NCBI GenBank assembly: GCA_935421135.1
Contig: OW285188.1
Location: 20,313,233 to 20,377,232 of the forward strand
Direction of reading: 5' to 3'
Length of the DNA: 64,000 nt
DNA from: Bugulina stolonifera
Lineage: Eukaryota; Bryozoa; Gymnolaemata; Cheilostomatida; Bugulidae
The notes below the pieces were generated by a model. That model was not told where the DNA came from and did not search any database. It worked only from the letters and a program-made list of their open reading frames with translations. Numbering within the stretch: the first letter of the stretch is position 1; each line of letters opens with the position of its first letter. Position numbers and translations under genes: made by a program. Below are positions 47,400 to 58,600 of this stretch, piece by piece.

Positions 47400-50300
47400 A
47401 TATAAGAACATAATGTCTTACTGTAGCAAGGGCAAGTCAGAGAGAAATGACTTCTTGACACACCTTGTATAAAGGTATATGCAGATACTAAGTGTTATGT
47501 CCTCTCAACACTGACATCTTCGGCCTCTCTTCTTGCAATCATCAGTACCTGCTTTTGTTGGCTACCAGAGCCTCACGAATAAGTGTGAATTACTACTAGA
47601 TATTTCCTGCTAACAGAGGAAGAAACTACCATCATGAAACATGCATAACACCTCACTCTATCCCTTTTGATGAAATAGTACATGTACATACTCTGCTTGC
47701 TAGATGCTGATGTGGATTTCTAAGTTAAAAAATCTTTGATTACAAGTCTTCAACGATCTCAATTATAGTTAGAGCTTCTTATCTACTGATAATAGAAACC
47801 TGCCAGCTCAGTATCCAAATGTTGATATTCAACCAACTCTACACTTGATGGCTATTCCTGGAGAGCAGTTGTGGCTTGTATATCTAGCTTTTCCTGGAGA
47901 AACTTACGATGTGATGCCTTATACTATTGTGTAAATTTGAATAACTAGCTAAACCTAGGCAATGTTAGATGTATACAATTAGAGAGAGATTTACTGCAGG
48001 GAACCTGGCTATGGCTACATGTTGTCACAACCAGAGTCTGAGGTAACTGCTGTATAGCGGCTTATAATCAACTGCCTACTTCCTAGATATGAAGCAGATT
48101 ACACCTACTCCAGTTTGGTTGTTGTTCTTTGGGCCCCTCTGGTGTGCAAATATGGTCAAATAATATAAATTATAAATAACTGTCCTGGCATAAAACACAG
48201 CCTGTAGAGTATTTAACCATAATATTATTCTGTTGTGCAAGTGGAGTGCATTTGTGATATCATGCACAGCATACGCTACTTCAGTTGTCATATCTGTTAA
48301 TTTTGGAATTGAAGTGCACCTTCATTAGGAACTGGGGATTCTATTGCTAAAATTTTATTGGCCTTTCTCAAAGATTACTATGTTTAAAATGGTTTCCGCA
48401 TAAATGGATAAATTTTGGCCAGTTGCATATTGGTCATAAGTTGTGCTGGTGCCTCTATTCTTATATTTGGCTCATTAAAACCGACATTATGGTTAATGCA
48501 TAAGGATAATAGTTAGTCTAGATACCTTTAAAATCCTGAATTTTCAGTGGCTTAGATAGTGTAGACTGCAAATTAGGTTCCCACAGTTCACCTTGAAGAC
48601 TGGAGCCTCCAAGAAATATGCACAAGCTGCGTTGTATACAAGGATATTAGTGAAATTTTCTCTATATTTGTTGCAAGATATAGCCGTAGTGAGAACAGCA
48701 TTGCTCCACTCACCAACGATCTAATTTAAATTCTTCTAAAAGTAACAGATATAATTACTTGTTTGAACTAACTGTACATACATGTATTTAGCTAGATATG
48801 GTACTCAGATGTATTTGTAGCAATCCATGTATTAAAATTGGTAAGTAAAATGTGAGCAAGATAATGGTAATTATTGCACCTGTATTGGTGAAGCCAGTAC
48901 CAGGTACTACACATAAATAAATCAGAATAATTATGCAGTTTTTTTGGTATTAGTAGACTGCAAGTAATTTCTGCTAAAGAAACCCTGGCTGTTGCTTTAT
49001 CTATAGTAAGTTCACACCTATCCAGTTGTAGCAGTTTATAGGCAGCTATTACGTTTATAATAATGACCAACAGGATATTTGCAATAGGTTTATGGAGTTG
49101 GCCATTCAATGGCAGATAATACTGTAAGTTAGTGGTTAGTAGAAAGGTATATATAATATGGAGATGACTAGCTACGTGACTTGTATCTAGATATAATATA
49201 CAAGTGAGTGCACCACTCTGCCTGCTAAAAGGGAATGCTGTGGTGTGGCTATGGTGCCCCAATTTAGTGCTATGCATATTCCAAGAGCTCTACTCAATCA
49301 ACTTGTAATTGGGCTGTTTCTACTCCTATACGCCTAGAGAGGCCAAAATTAAAAAATCTTTCACAACTTTTTTCACATTATGCTTATTAGGCTATGTAGA
49401 TTCAGCTGTGAGTCCCCGTCCTGGTTCTAAAACAAAACTTATCAGGTAGCACCACAAATACTGGCGCAAATACAAATAATGTGTCAGTTCTTATCATTAT
49501 CAATTAGATGTCCAGCCTGGTGGTCTGTGGCTGTTACAGCTTGGTTCCTAGAACAGTAAGTGTAACAGGCTTTTCAGAGTTACAACCAATTGGGAATCTG
49601 CCTTTATGGTAACTTTCTTTACTAAAGCCTTTACAAGTGCTGTTGATTGGCCTGTCACCATAATTTTTCTGGATGTGCATATAAAAGGGAATCAAGTCTA
49701 GTGGAGTCTTAGGTTTTTATTTAAAAAAAGAGAACGTGAGATTACTGAAAGCTGTTGAAGAATATACGGACTTGCCTGTTGGAATGGAGTAAAATGCTGG
49801 AAGAACCTATTCAGCAATACTATTCACTGAGTGAATGATCAAAATAATAGTATGGCTATGACATAATGGGCAGTGCCACTAAATCAAACTGATTTACTAT
49901 TTTAATTATGGTCTTATTGTTATCATTTTGATTACATTATAATAACAACTGAACCATGTTATAGGCAATAGGCCACATGTTGGTTGCCTCTAAATAATTC
50001 GAAATGAGGAAAATTGTGGTCATTATTTTTGCTGATATCTGATAGTATTTTCCAAAGCTCCTGCACAGTTATTTGTTCCCACTTCCATGTAGTCTTGGTT
50101 GGATTTATCCCTATGCAATGCATCAATTGCACTGATAACTATTAATAACACTCCTTGCCATCGATGGCAGTAATAATGTAGAAACTGTGATTGCAACAGC
50201 AAACCAGATAGAACTACCTTAAACTACACCAATGAGCCCAACTGTGATGATGAGACAATTAGTCAAAGGCTAACTCCCTGAGCTGCCAGCTAGAGGTTTC

Positions 50301-51160
50301 ATAATGTTGCCACATCCTCTGTAAACAGGCAAGGGAGGACTGGCAGATAGGCAAGGACCATGACTGTGTTTTTATAGTGATAGAAACACGCTGCCCTTGC
50401 AAAGGTTGCACCAGGGTTGACTTCGCAAATCCAGAATTGCCGTGGACATGGCAACCCAAGGATTTGCATACAAAAGCACTGGGAAGATATGTGTTCTACA
50501 CCACTGGACCCGATTTATTGTAATTCCTAATTGAAGTGTACCTCTTAGCCTAATCAGGAATCAATCTTTCGTCCCTCTCTGGCCAACGATACTAAAAATG
50601 GCCAACGAATAAAATACTGGCTTTTGTGAGAACTATACATGGCAAAGAGTAAATAGTATCAGTAAGTAAAACTAGATGTTAGAGTTAGAAGTGAATCACT
50701 TGTGTATGATAAATAACCCTAAGCCTTAGGTCGGTGAGTAGAATCATATCTATGGATAGCAAGGGTAAATGGTATGGTCACCACAGTTTTATTCCTGAGT
50801 GGAGTAGAACTTTCCATGCACCAGAAGTGCATAACATAACTGTTGTAATTCAAGGTGTATTTCATCCAATTGGCACTAAAATTGTACTTCTGACAAAAAT
50901 GCATTGCTATGGAACAAGTTCTAATTAGACATTATGTAGGCTTACAAATCTGTCATGGCAGGTGGTCATGTATATTGATAGAAATAATAGTGAGAGTTGT
51001 TGAGAGTGAAGGAGACTAGGTCAGCACAACAAGATATATCCATATCAAAAAATAATATTTGTTTTATAGTTCATTTTTTCTAGCAATATTTTGTCAGTTA
51101 GCCTACATTGTTGGACTCACAATAGCCTCAAGTCTGTATTATTCTATGGGTGGCCTACTG
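47400..51160. other. Long intergenic stretch, no gene supported
   Basis: No frame with recognisable similarity and no chain of phase-compatible exons. The longest frame is 161 codons at 48792-49277 on the minus strand; its composition (His, Leu, Thr, Cys) looks like translated non-coding DNA. Confidence 0.5.
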
Positions 51161-51165
51161 TAGGC

Positions 51166-51220
51166 CAATAGTCTATGAATGGCCACAACTGTAACAGTTG
51201 TGGCCATTCATAGACTATTG
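51166..51220. repeat. Perfect 55-bp palindrome
   Basis: Arms of 27 bases, beginning CAATAGTCTATGAATGGCCA, are exactly complementary around a single central A at 51193. The right arm runs directly into the inverted-repeat element at 51215-51291. No mismatch in the arms means it formed recently or is maintained. Confidence 0.9.
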
Positions 51221-51291
51221 TTTGTAATTTGAAGTTGTCCTCACTCAGCAAATGAATTGGAAGAGGGCAACTCCAAATTGTAATCAATAGA
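51215..51291. mobile_element. Inverted-repeat MITE of the AAGTTGTCC family
   Basis: Left end CTATTGTTTGTAATTTGAAG, then TTGTCCTCACTC; right end GGAAGAGGGCAACTCC, then AAATTGTAATCAATAG. The outer CTATTG/CAATAG pair matches the element at 7949-8090. Interior is only about 20 bases. Confidence 0.65.
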
Positions 51292-51299
51292 TTCCAATT

Positions 51300-53294
51300 G
51301 CCCATGGTCTGTTTTTATGTTGCCATTCTCTTCATATAAATACTAGTCGTTGTTATCTGCTACAACTAGTCGACAGTTTAAACCACTACTGTCTCACCAT
51401 TCAATATTTGCAAAGAATACTGGTCATCTTATTTCATGAAGATTGATGTGCTGTTTGTCTTTGTAAACCGAGTGGCAGCCAAGATAAACTCATTTGAATA
51501 TTGGCTATTATGACCTCCATTCAGCATTGAGACCTGTTAAGTTCCTATGGCTATGCCTGTTCTAAGTCTATACTTGTAACATATGTACATAGGTAAGCTA
51601 CTAACATCAAATAGCCCAGTAATCTTATTGAGCCAACACTAACTGTCATTCTATAAATAACTCTTGTGCACAGCGATGAATAAGTAAGTTAGAGTCATGC
51701 CCACAAAAAACAATGCAATGCATTGCAAGTCCTATGGCTATCTCTGTAGCACAGTTTTATATTAACTGCTTGAGAGCTTCCAAAATTCCCAGCATAGGCT
51801 GATTGAAGGTGAAATCAGCCAATATTAAAATAGGGTTTTCTTGGCAGCTGCTAGGTTACCAAAGACAAACAACACATCAATCTTACTGAAAAAGGATGAA
51901 CAAGATTATTTGAAAATATTGAGTGGTGCGACAGTAGTGGTTTAAGTATATATATTGTGTACATTATCCTAAGGGACAGCTATCTTCTGGCTTACTAGCA
52001 TTATTCACATTTTGGCCTACATATTTACATGTGCATTATATAATATAAAATGGGTTAGAATATGTGAAATTGGTCTGAATGATACAGAGTAACTGCAGAG
52101 AAATGTTGAGCATATCTAAATATGTTTGCATTGTATAGCTCTTCCATGTACATGGTGATGACCCTCCCTGGATGTTTTCGGTTGAAATGGTGGTAATAGT
52201 GTACCCATTCCTGGGAAAATGCTGTTATGTGTTGGGTTGTACCCAGCAAAGCAGTAAAGTATTTATGCTTCATGATATCACGGTTTTCATGGCTATAATG
52301 TTTCAGGAACATAAAGAATCTAGCTGTCTCATCAAATAGTGCGTAATTTCAAAGACGGCCTCAATTCTTAATACAAGATGTAGAGGATTACACAGCATTG
52401 AGGAGAAGTTGATAATTTTCAAAGACTAAGAATAACATATTATACAAGATGCTCCCATTGTATATACACTAAAATTCTAAACAAAAGATGACTCCTGAAC
52501 AGATATCTTGGAGAGTTGGAGTCCCAGATGTTCAACTTTCACTCTTGATCTTAGTGTATTGACTCCAGACCTGTTATTTGACTACTAATTCTCTCACCTA
52601 CTCAGAATAAAAGTGGCAATAGTCTCTTAAATTGCTTGCCATGGTTTGACTAATTTTAGGTAAACATGCAGTAGGCCTTTATGGATAAATGTAAGGTAAA
52701 GAATATTCTGCAGTGTGACTAGAGTCTGGGTGTTGTTACCCGATAAACTCATCTTGCATTTTATTGTAAAAAGTATGTTGATATACTTGGTAGTTCTTTA
52801 TAAATACATATCTACATTCTACTGAAATAGATAAATTGTTCAGCACAATGGGTGTAAAACTGTAAATTTGCTTTCAGGAGTTCATAAGGTATAATACGAG
52901 TATTTCTCCCTCAAAAGCAAGATTCTTCACATAATTGTTATTATGTTATTGTATTAGTAATTAGTCCAACATTATTGTAGAATAATAAACATAATATTCC
53001 CCATTGCTACCACCTTTATGATCCTGACTGACTACTTTATCATCCTGAAACTCGAGGTCCGAGTTTCAGCTTTTGATGCCCTGAAATTTGGGTGGGATGG
53101 TGGAATTTGAAGGGGAAATCAGAGTCTCCTACGAAGACAGCTTGGTTGGTCTCCTATTACCAACACTATGATATTATTGCCTGTTGGTTTGGGACTCCTT
53201 GTTTTGTTCCAAGTGAACCACTAGTGGGTTTTTGTTTGGAATTAGAAAACTTGCACTATCACTTGTACCAAATAGTGTCGCTATTCATTCTACT
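51300..53294. other. Intergenic stretch, no gene seen
   Basis: AT-rich DNA with only short, unrelated frames. A GGGTGGGATGGTGGAATTTG segment near 53088 resembles the interior of the short hAT-like element at 4237-4373. Confidence 0.45.
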
Positions 53295-53799
53295 GTCAAA
53301 CAGAGCTGAGTCCAAGTCATAGATTTCACTTGACTTGTCAAGTCACAAGTCGACTTGACTTGCCAAGTCACAAGTCAACCTGACTTGGACTTGCCAACAT
53401 CTTGACTTGACTTTGACTTACACATCAATGTGACTTGACTTGACTTGGCCACATGAATGACTTGTGCCTTTGACTTGGGTTCTGCCCAGTCAGTGTGGAG
53501 GGTAAAAATTTTGTGCAGCATGTAGCCAACATGGAAAATAGGTCTCAATTGTCTACCTATTTATCATTTTTACTTCATCAGTGCTACTAGCAGCATTCAG
53601 AGTATATCAAGGTTTGCTATGAGGATACACATCAAATGTAATATCTAGGCTGTGTGTACATGAGACTACACAGATTGAACTTGCAGGACTGGCCAGTGGA
53701 CACTCTATACTGTACCATGTGCTGCTTATATGCTATGTAACACTGTATCACCATTACTAATACATAATACTACATGACCAGTTTCAACTGTAGTATCAA

Positions 53800-54559
53800 T
53801 AGGCCTGCAACGATTCACAAAATACTGTTTCGATTTTTTCGATTCTGCCAATTAACTTTTTCGATTTTTTCGATTCGATTCATTGCGCAAAATTAATAGA
53901 AAATACACTAGTGAGGTCAATCAGACCAATAACAGCATCTCACAATTTTACTGAAATAATGTAACTATGTAGTACAACAATAGGCAAGTGTGTTACTGTA
54001 ACCCCAATAACCCCAACAAGCAAGCAGTGAATGAAGACAGTGAGCACAACTATCAATGTTGCTATTTATTTGAATCATTTACCCTGACACCATTTACGTT
54101 GCAGTAGTTCTTCGCAACAGTATTTTAGAACACTGTCAGTTGTAGTAATTGAGTTGATCACTCCATTTTAGAATCACCAAAAAGAGTAGAATGAGTAGAT
54201 TCCAGAAGCATACCCTTCTAATTGTGTGGAATATCAAATACAAATTGTATGTTTGGGGCATTTATATAATTATAGACTTATATTAGTAATACATCCTAGC
54301 ACATGATGATGTATTTTATAGCTATCCACTTACTGCCAACAAAATTACTAGAAAAAAATTGTGCTTCATTGAGATTCGAACCCATGACCACACGTTTGTA
54401 AAGCGAGCGCTCTGCCACCATGCTATGGTGATAACTTGGGATTCCCAAGACTAAGTATATATTTAACAAGAATCGAAAATTGAGTGCAATGAATCGATAT
54501 TGAAAATGCTGCAAATTAATCGTATCGAGAATCGTTATCGATTCATCGTTGCAGGCCTA
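53800..54559. mobile_element. Inner hAT-like element (760 bp) with perfect 15-bp TIRs and 8-bp TSD
   Basis: Begins TAGGCCTGCAACGAT and ends with the exact complement ATCGTTGCAGGCCTA. The flanks 53792-53799 and 54560-54567 are both AGTATCAA. Just inside the ends are runs of TTTTTTCGATT and CGATT/AATCG units. It has no transposase frame but carries a tRNA-like segment (54352-54432). Confidence 0.85.
54352..54432 (-). pseudogene. tRNA-like Pol III cassette inside the inner hAT-like element
   Basis: On the minus strand: an A-box-like TAGCATGGTGGCAGAGCG, a loop CTTTACAAA that would give anticodon TAC (Val), a B-box GGTTCGAATC in a partial T-arm, and TTTTTTT as a terminator. D- and anticodon-stem pairings are imperfect and no acceptor stem forms. 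It is probably a captured tRNA pseudogene or SINE head. Confidence 0.5.
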
Positions 54560-54957
54560 AGTATCAATATTACTACGTATATAGACTAGTTGCCACAATT
54601 GTATAACATACATGCCCAGCTACACCTTGGCATGGTTTTTCATGCATTGGAATGTCTACTAAAAGAAAGAAAGTAGTGTTTTGGAAAATGTAAAACTTTT
54701 GAACTTCGACTTGACTTGCATGACGGCTGACTTGACTTGCATGATGACTGACTTGACTTGCCTCTAAAATTTTAGAAATGACTTGACTTGGACCCAACTC
54801 AGCTGTCAAACAAATAGATCAGGCTCATTTCTGCTGGTGTAGCTAGTAAGTGTCCTCTTTCAAACTAGAGGAAACCAAATCAGCTGAGTGTTTTGAAATA
54901 CAACCTGCTAGATGTGTGCATGTAGATTGTAGATGTGCATACATGGTAAGGATGAGC

Positions 54958-55012
54958 TATTGATTTCAAGTTGTCCTCTCTTGAATCAGGAGAGAACAAC
55001 TTCAATGCAAAT
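54958..55012. repeat. Inverted-repeat element of the AAGTTGTCCTCTC family
   Basis: GCTATTGATTTCAAGTTGTC then CTCTCTTGA faces TCAGGAGAGAACAACTTCAA across a few bases. Short foldback with the same ends as 7949-8090. Confidence 0.55.
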
Positions 55013-55610
55013 ATGGCACTGGCTGTCTCATTTACTCTTGGCACTTGCACTACCCTCGTATTCACGTGCTCTATGTTGGCCTTAGCCAGTGAATATTTAC
55101 TGAATCATGACCACGTCCACCAGACCACCGGATTTTCAACAAATGCTGAATGTCCCAGATTTTCATCAGTGGAACTTGGTAAGCCTGAGGTACACTGTTA
55201 TATATGCTATTCATGCAGTAATCGTCATGAGACATGATATCATTTCCTAATTCCTAAGTAGCTTGATTCATGTTTAGTGTGGTGTAGTGCATCTCTACAT
55301 AGCTACATGCTGCTAAATTGGGCTCATCGTCCACTAATGCACAACATTACATGACTTGTAAACAAAAGCAACATAGACTACAAGCCAGTGAGTTATATTT
55401 ACAGTATAAAACTGCAGGGAGAAAGTGCAGTATTGGAAAAAATTGGGAAATTGTTGTAGCATTGAAGAAGCAATAGGCAACTGTATTGGTACATATTATA
55501 GGTATAGGTATACCCGACACCTACTTCGGTACTTCTATACCTCACAGTATCAAAATCCTTTGAGTGTGCAGCTTGGTTTACCAATTACAGCATTTTAGTT
55601 TTGATCACAT

Positions 55611-58600
55611 TCACACCCAGACATCTTTCTGATATTTGCCTAGGGAGGTCATAGCTGTCAGACATTCCACTGCCTGTTCATGTGTCATACCATGTTCCAT
55701 ACATATATCTATCAGAGTACTGTGTACATCGTGAGCCATGCGGGAAGCGTCTCCACAGATATAGATATTACCCCCATTCTGAAACAGCAATATACATAAT
55801 TATGTATTTGGGCACAAAAATGCGTGCACACAAAGTATATAATATATATTAGGAATTTGAACAAAAATATATTATATTTGCTATAATTCATTCACACAAT
55901 TCTTACGTGATGACCATATGACAGGCAACTCCATATTATATTGACTTACATGTACATGTAGGTTATATAGGACAATGGGTTATATGGGTTGTATAATAAT
56001 CTATCCCCATAACTGCAGTCCACAACAAAATGTGCCCAACCAATACAATGTTAAGACAACAATGATTACAACAGTTAGTGCACTATGCTAAAGTAATGAC
56101 AGAAATTTGGGCAATAGCATGTTGTTGCAACGTATTCATAGAATTCTGTGCATGATACAATGTAGCTTAAAAACAAACACCTCTGATGTAGTACATACTC
56201 ATATTATAATTATAAGCCCGTGTAATGACACAGGCGGCATATAAATACCTGTATCAAATGATGTATATCATCACTCTGCTGTCTCATCAAGTGCTGGACA
56301 TACACTTTCTTATTTGGGTTTTCCCGTGAGAATGCACAATGTAATTCTATGTGACCTTCTTTTTCCCATTGCACTGAAATATAAAATTTTAAATCATGAT
56401 TACACTGTATGCACTATATGCACATGTACTATTGCTCATGACAACAATAAACCACAATAGAACAGAACAGCTACCACACCGATAACTCTGCAGTTACCAA
56501 AGTGTCACAAGTCTTTGGAAAATCTGGAATTGTCCTCACTTTTAACTTTTAATATCTGCTAATGACACTTTCTTAGCAAGGCACAATGATCTGCCACTTG
56601 ACCTACTATGCCCAGTCATTAATAGTTAACATAATATTTCCACTTATTGTTGTGACTGTCGGGTTACATACGGAAGTTCTGGAAAAATTAGTTCACTTTA
56701 GCGGCCAAACAACTTGGATACTAGCAGACTTCCTGCTGAATAGTTTACACTGAATGCGAGAAAAAACTGTACTGCATCAAACAAGTAAACCTATCTGTGT
56801 TAACTAGATGTCTATAATAAAGTGATCTCTAGAGAATGTTTCTTACCTAACTGATCCTGGTAAAGAAAGTCTTTTGAACTATTCCGGCACCCAAAGAATA
56901 GAATGATCCTGCCTCTTGCATGTCTAAACACTAACAATAATATTCATTTGATCATAAACACATAACCACCAGAGAACAAACTTGCAGCTGTAATATAATG
57001 TAATGTAACAAATGTAACAAAATTATCACCGACCATGTACTAAATGGAAACTAAATATAAAGATTTTATTAGATTAGGATAAACAATTTAAGGTCAAAAT
57101 CTGTTGTTTGCTTCATTATAAAAAATGGTGTGCTTACCTCGTTCAGCTATAAAAGACATAAAGGGTGCAATACCAGTTCCAGGCCCAATAAGTAATATAT
57201 CCGTATTACCATCATCTGGTAGCCGAAAGTCAGGATTATGACTAATGAAGACGCCAAGTTTCGATCCAATAGCACATCTACAGTAAATGAATCCGATTTT
57301 TTACAATTTTGAAAGAGTCCACTTTGAAATCCACAATATTATGGTACTGCTAAGGAAAGTTACTATTATACTACCTATTTACTATATTCTGGTAGACAGC
57401 TATAATATTTTATTGAGTATTTATTTTCTATTTACCTATCAGTTAAATGTACTGAGCACACTCCAGTTCTATCTTTCCCAAGAGCTTTATATCTTACAGC
57501 AGCCACAGTGACACAAGCTGTATCATTATCCTACCCAAGAGCAATGTGAATATATATTGAGAAATATACTCAAACTACAAAGGATCTAGTCATATTTATA
57601 TAACAAGAATATACATTTTTTGTATCACTACTGTTAGTGTCCCTGTTACCATGACTACAGCCACCACTATTACTACCAAACAAACAGAAGCTAATAAAGC
57701 ACTATAAATGAACTGAACTCACACAATAACTGAATGTATCTTTTACAACGCTACTTTTCTTTACCACCAAACCATGATATGTGCAAAGCGTTAGAAAAAC
57801 AGTTATACTTCTTTTGTAACAAGTATGGATCGATTTGCTAGTTTAACAACTGGTATGATTGTGGTGAACGCAAATGCACATGGTTTGATCCAACCTTTCT
57901 GTCTCTACAATATATTAGTAAACACAAGAGATGTGTAAATACTTTATACTTACTATTACAGGTGATGAGGAAATGGAATAATATCGAGGTTGCAAGGGTT
58001 TGAGTAAGCCTACTAACTGTTGAGCTGTAAGCTGTAGCTGTGTACAACACTCCAACACATCTCTTACTTCACCAAAAGTCTCTTCTTGACAAGTAAACTA
58101 CCAACAAGACATACACCTAAGAACAATAACTCATATTGTCTACATTCTAATGCAATAATCTTTTACTTTGTTATCAATAAATATAACTAGTATTACCATC
58201 AATGTACATAAACATAACATGTTGATCATATATTACCATAGTGTCCTGTGTATTAGTATCTACCATGTACTTTATGTATAATCACTTTTTGTCATTATTA
58301 TTCAAATAAAAAAATGGCGATATAATAAAGTAGATTCAATGCAGGTTGATCACGCACTGATATACCTTGATGTCAGGGTCTTGCTTCTTAAGATAGTTGA
58401 TGAGGGTCAATTGTGGGTCTTTCAAATTACAATACTTTGTAAGAGCCGTCCGAAGAGTCATCAGCCTATCTAGTGGAATAAATAATGTAGAAACTAGAGT
58501 GATACCAGAGAGACAGTCAAACATTGTAGGCAAAGCTTCAAAAACATTCTAGAGTCGAGACCATGAGAGACACTTTGCTAAGAACCATCTTATCAGTATT

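Larger units (their letters stand above)
53303..54804. mobile_element. Outer hAT-like element, interrupted by a second element
   Basis: Ends GAGCTGAGTCCAAGTC and GACTTGGACCCAACTCAGCT form imperfect terminal inverted repeats. The flanks 53295-53302 and 54805-54812 are both GTCAAACA, an 8-bp target-site duplication. The subterminal regions on both sides are dense arrays of CTTGACTTG/CAAGTCAAG units. About 740 bases belong to this element; the remainder is the insertion at 53800-54559. No transposase. Confidence 0.75.

Noticed and set aside
54971..55237. 88-codon plus-strand frame
   Set aside because: It begins inside a foldback repeat and continues into a dispersed repeat; no product recognised.
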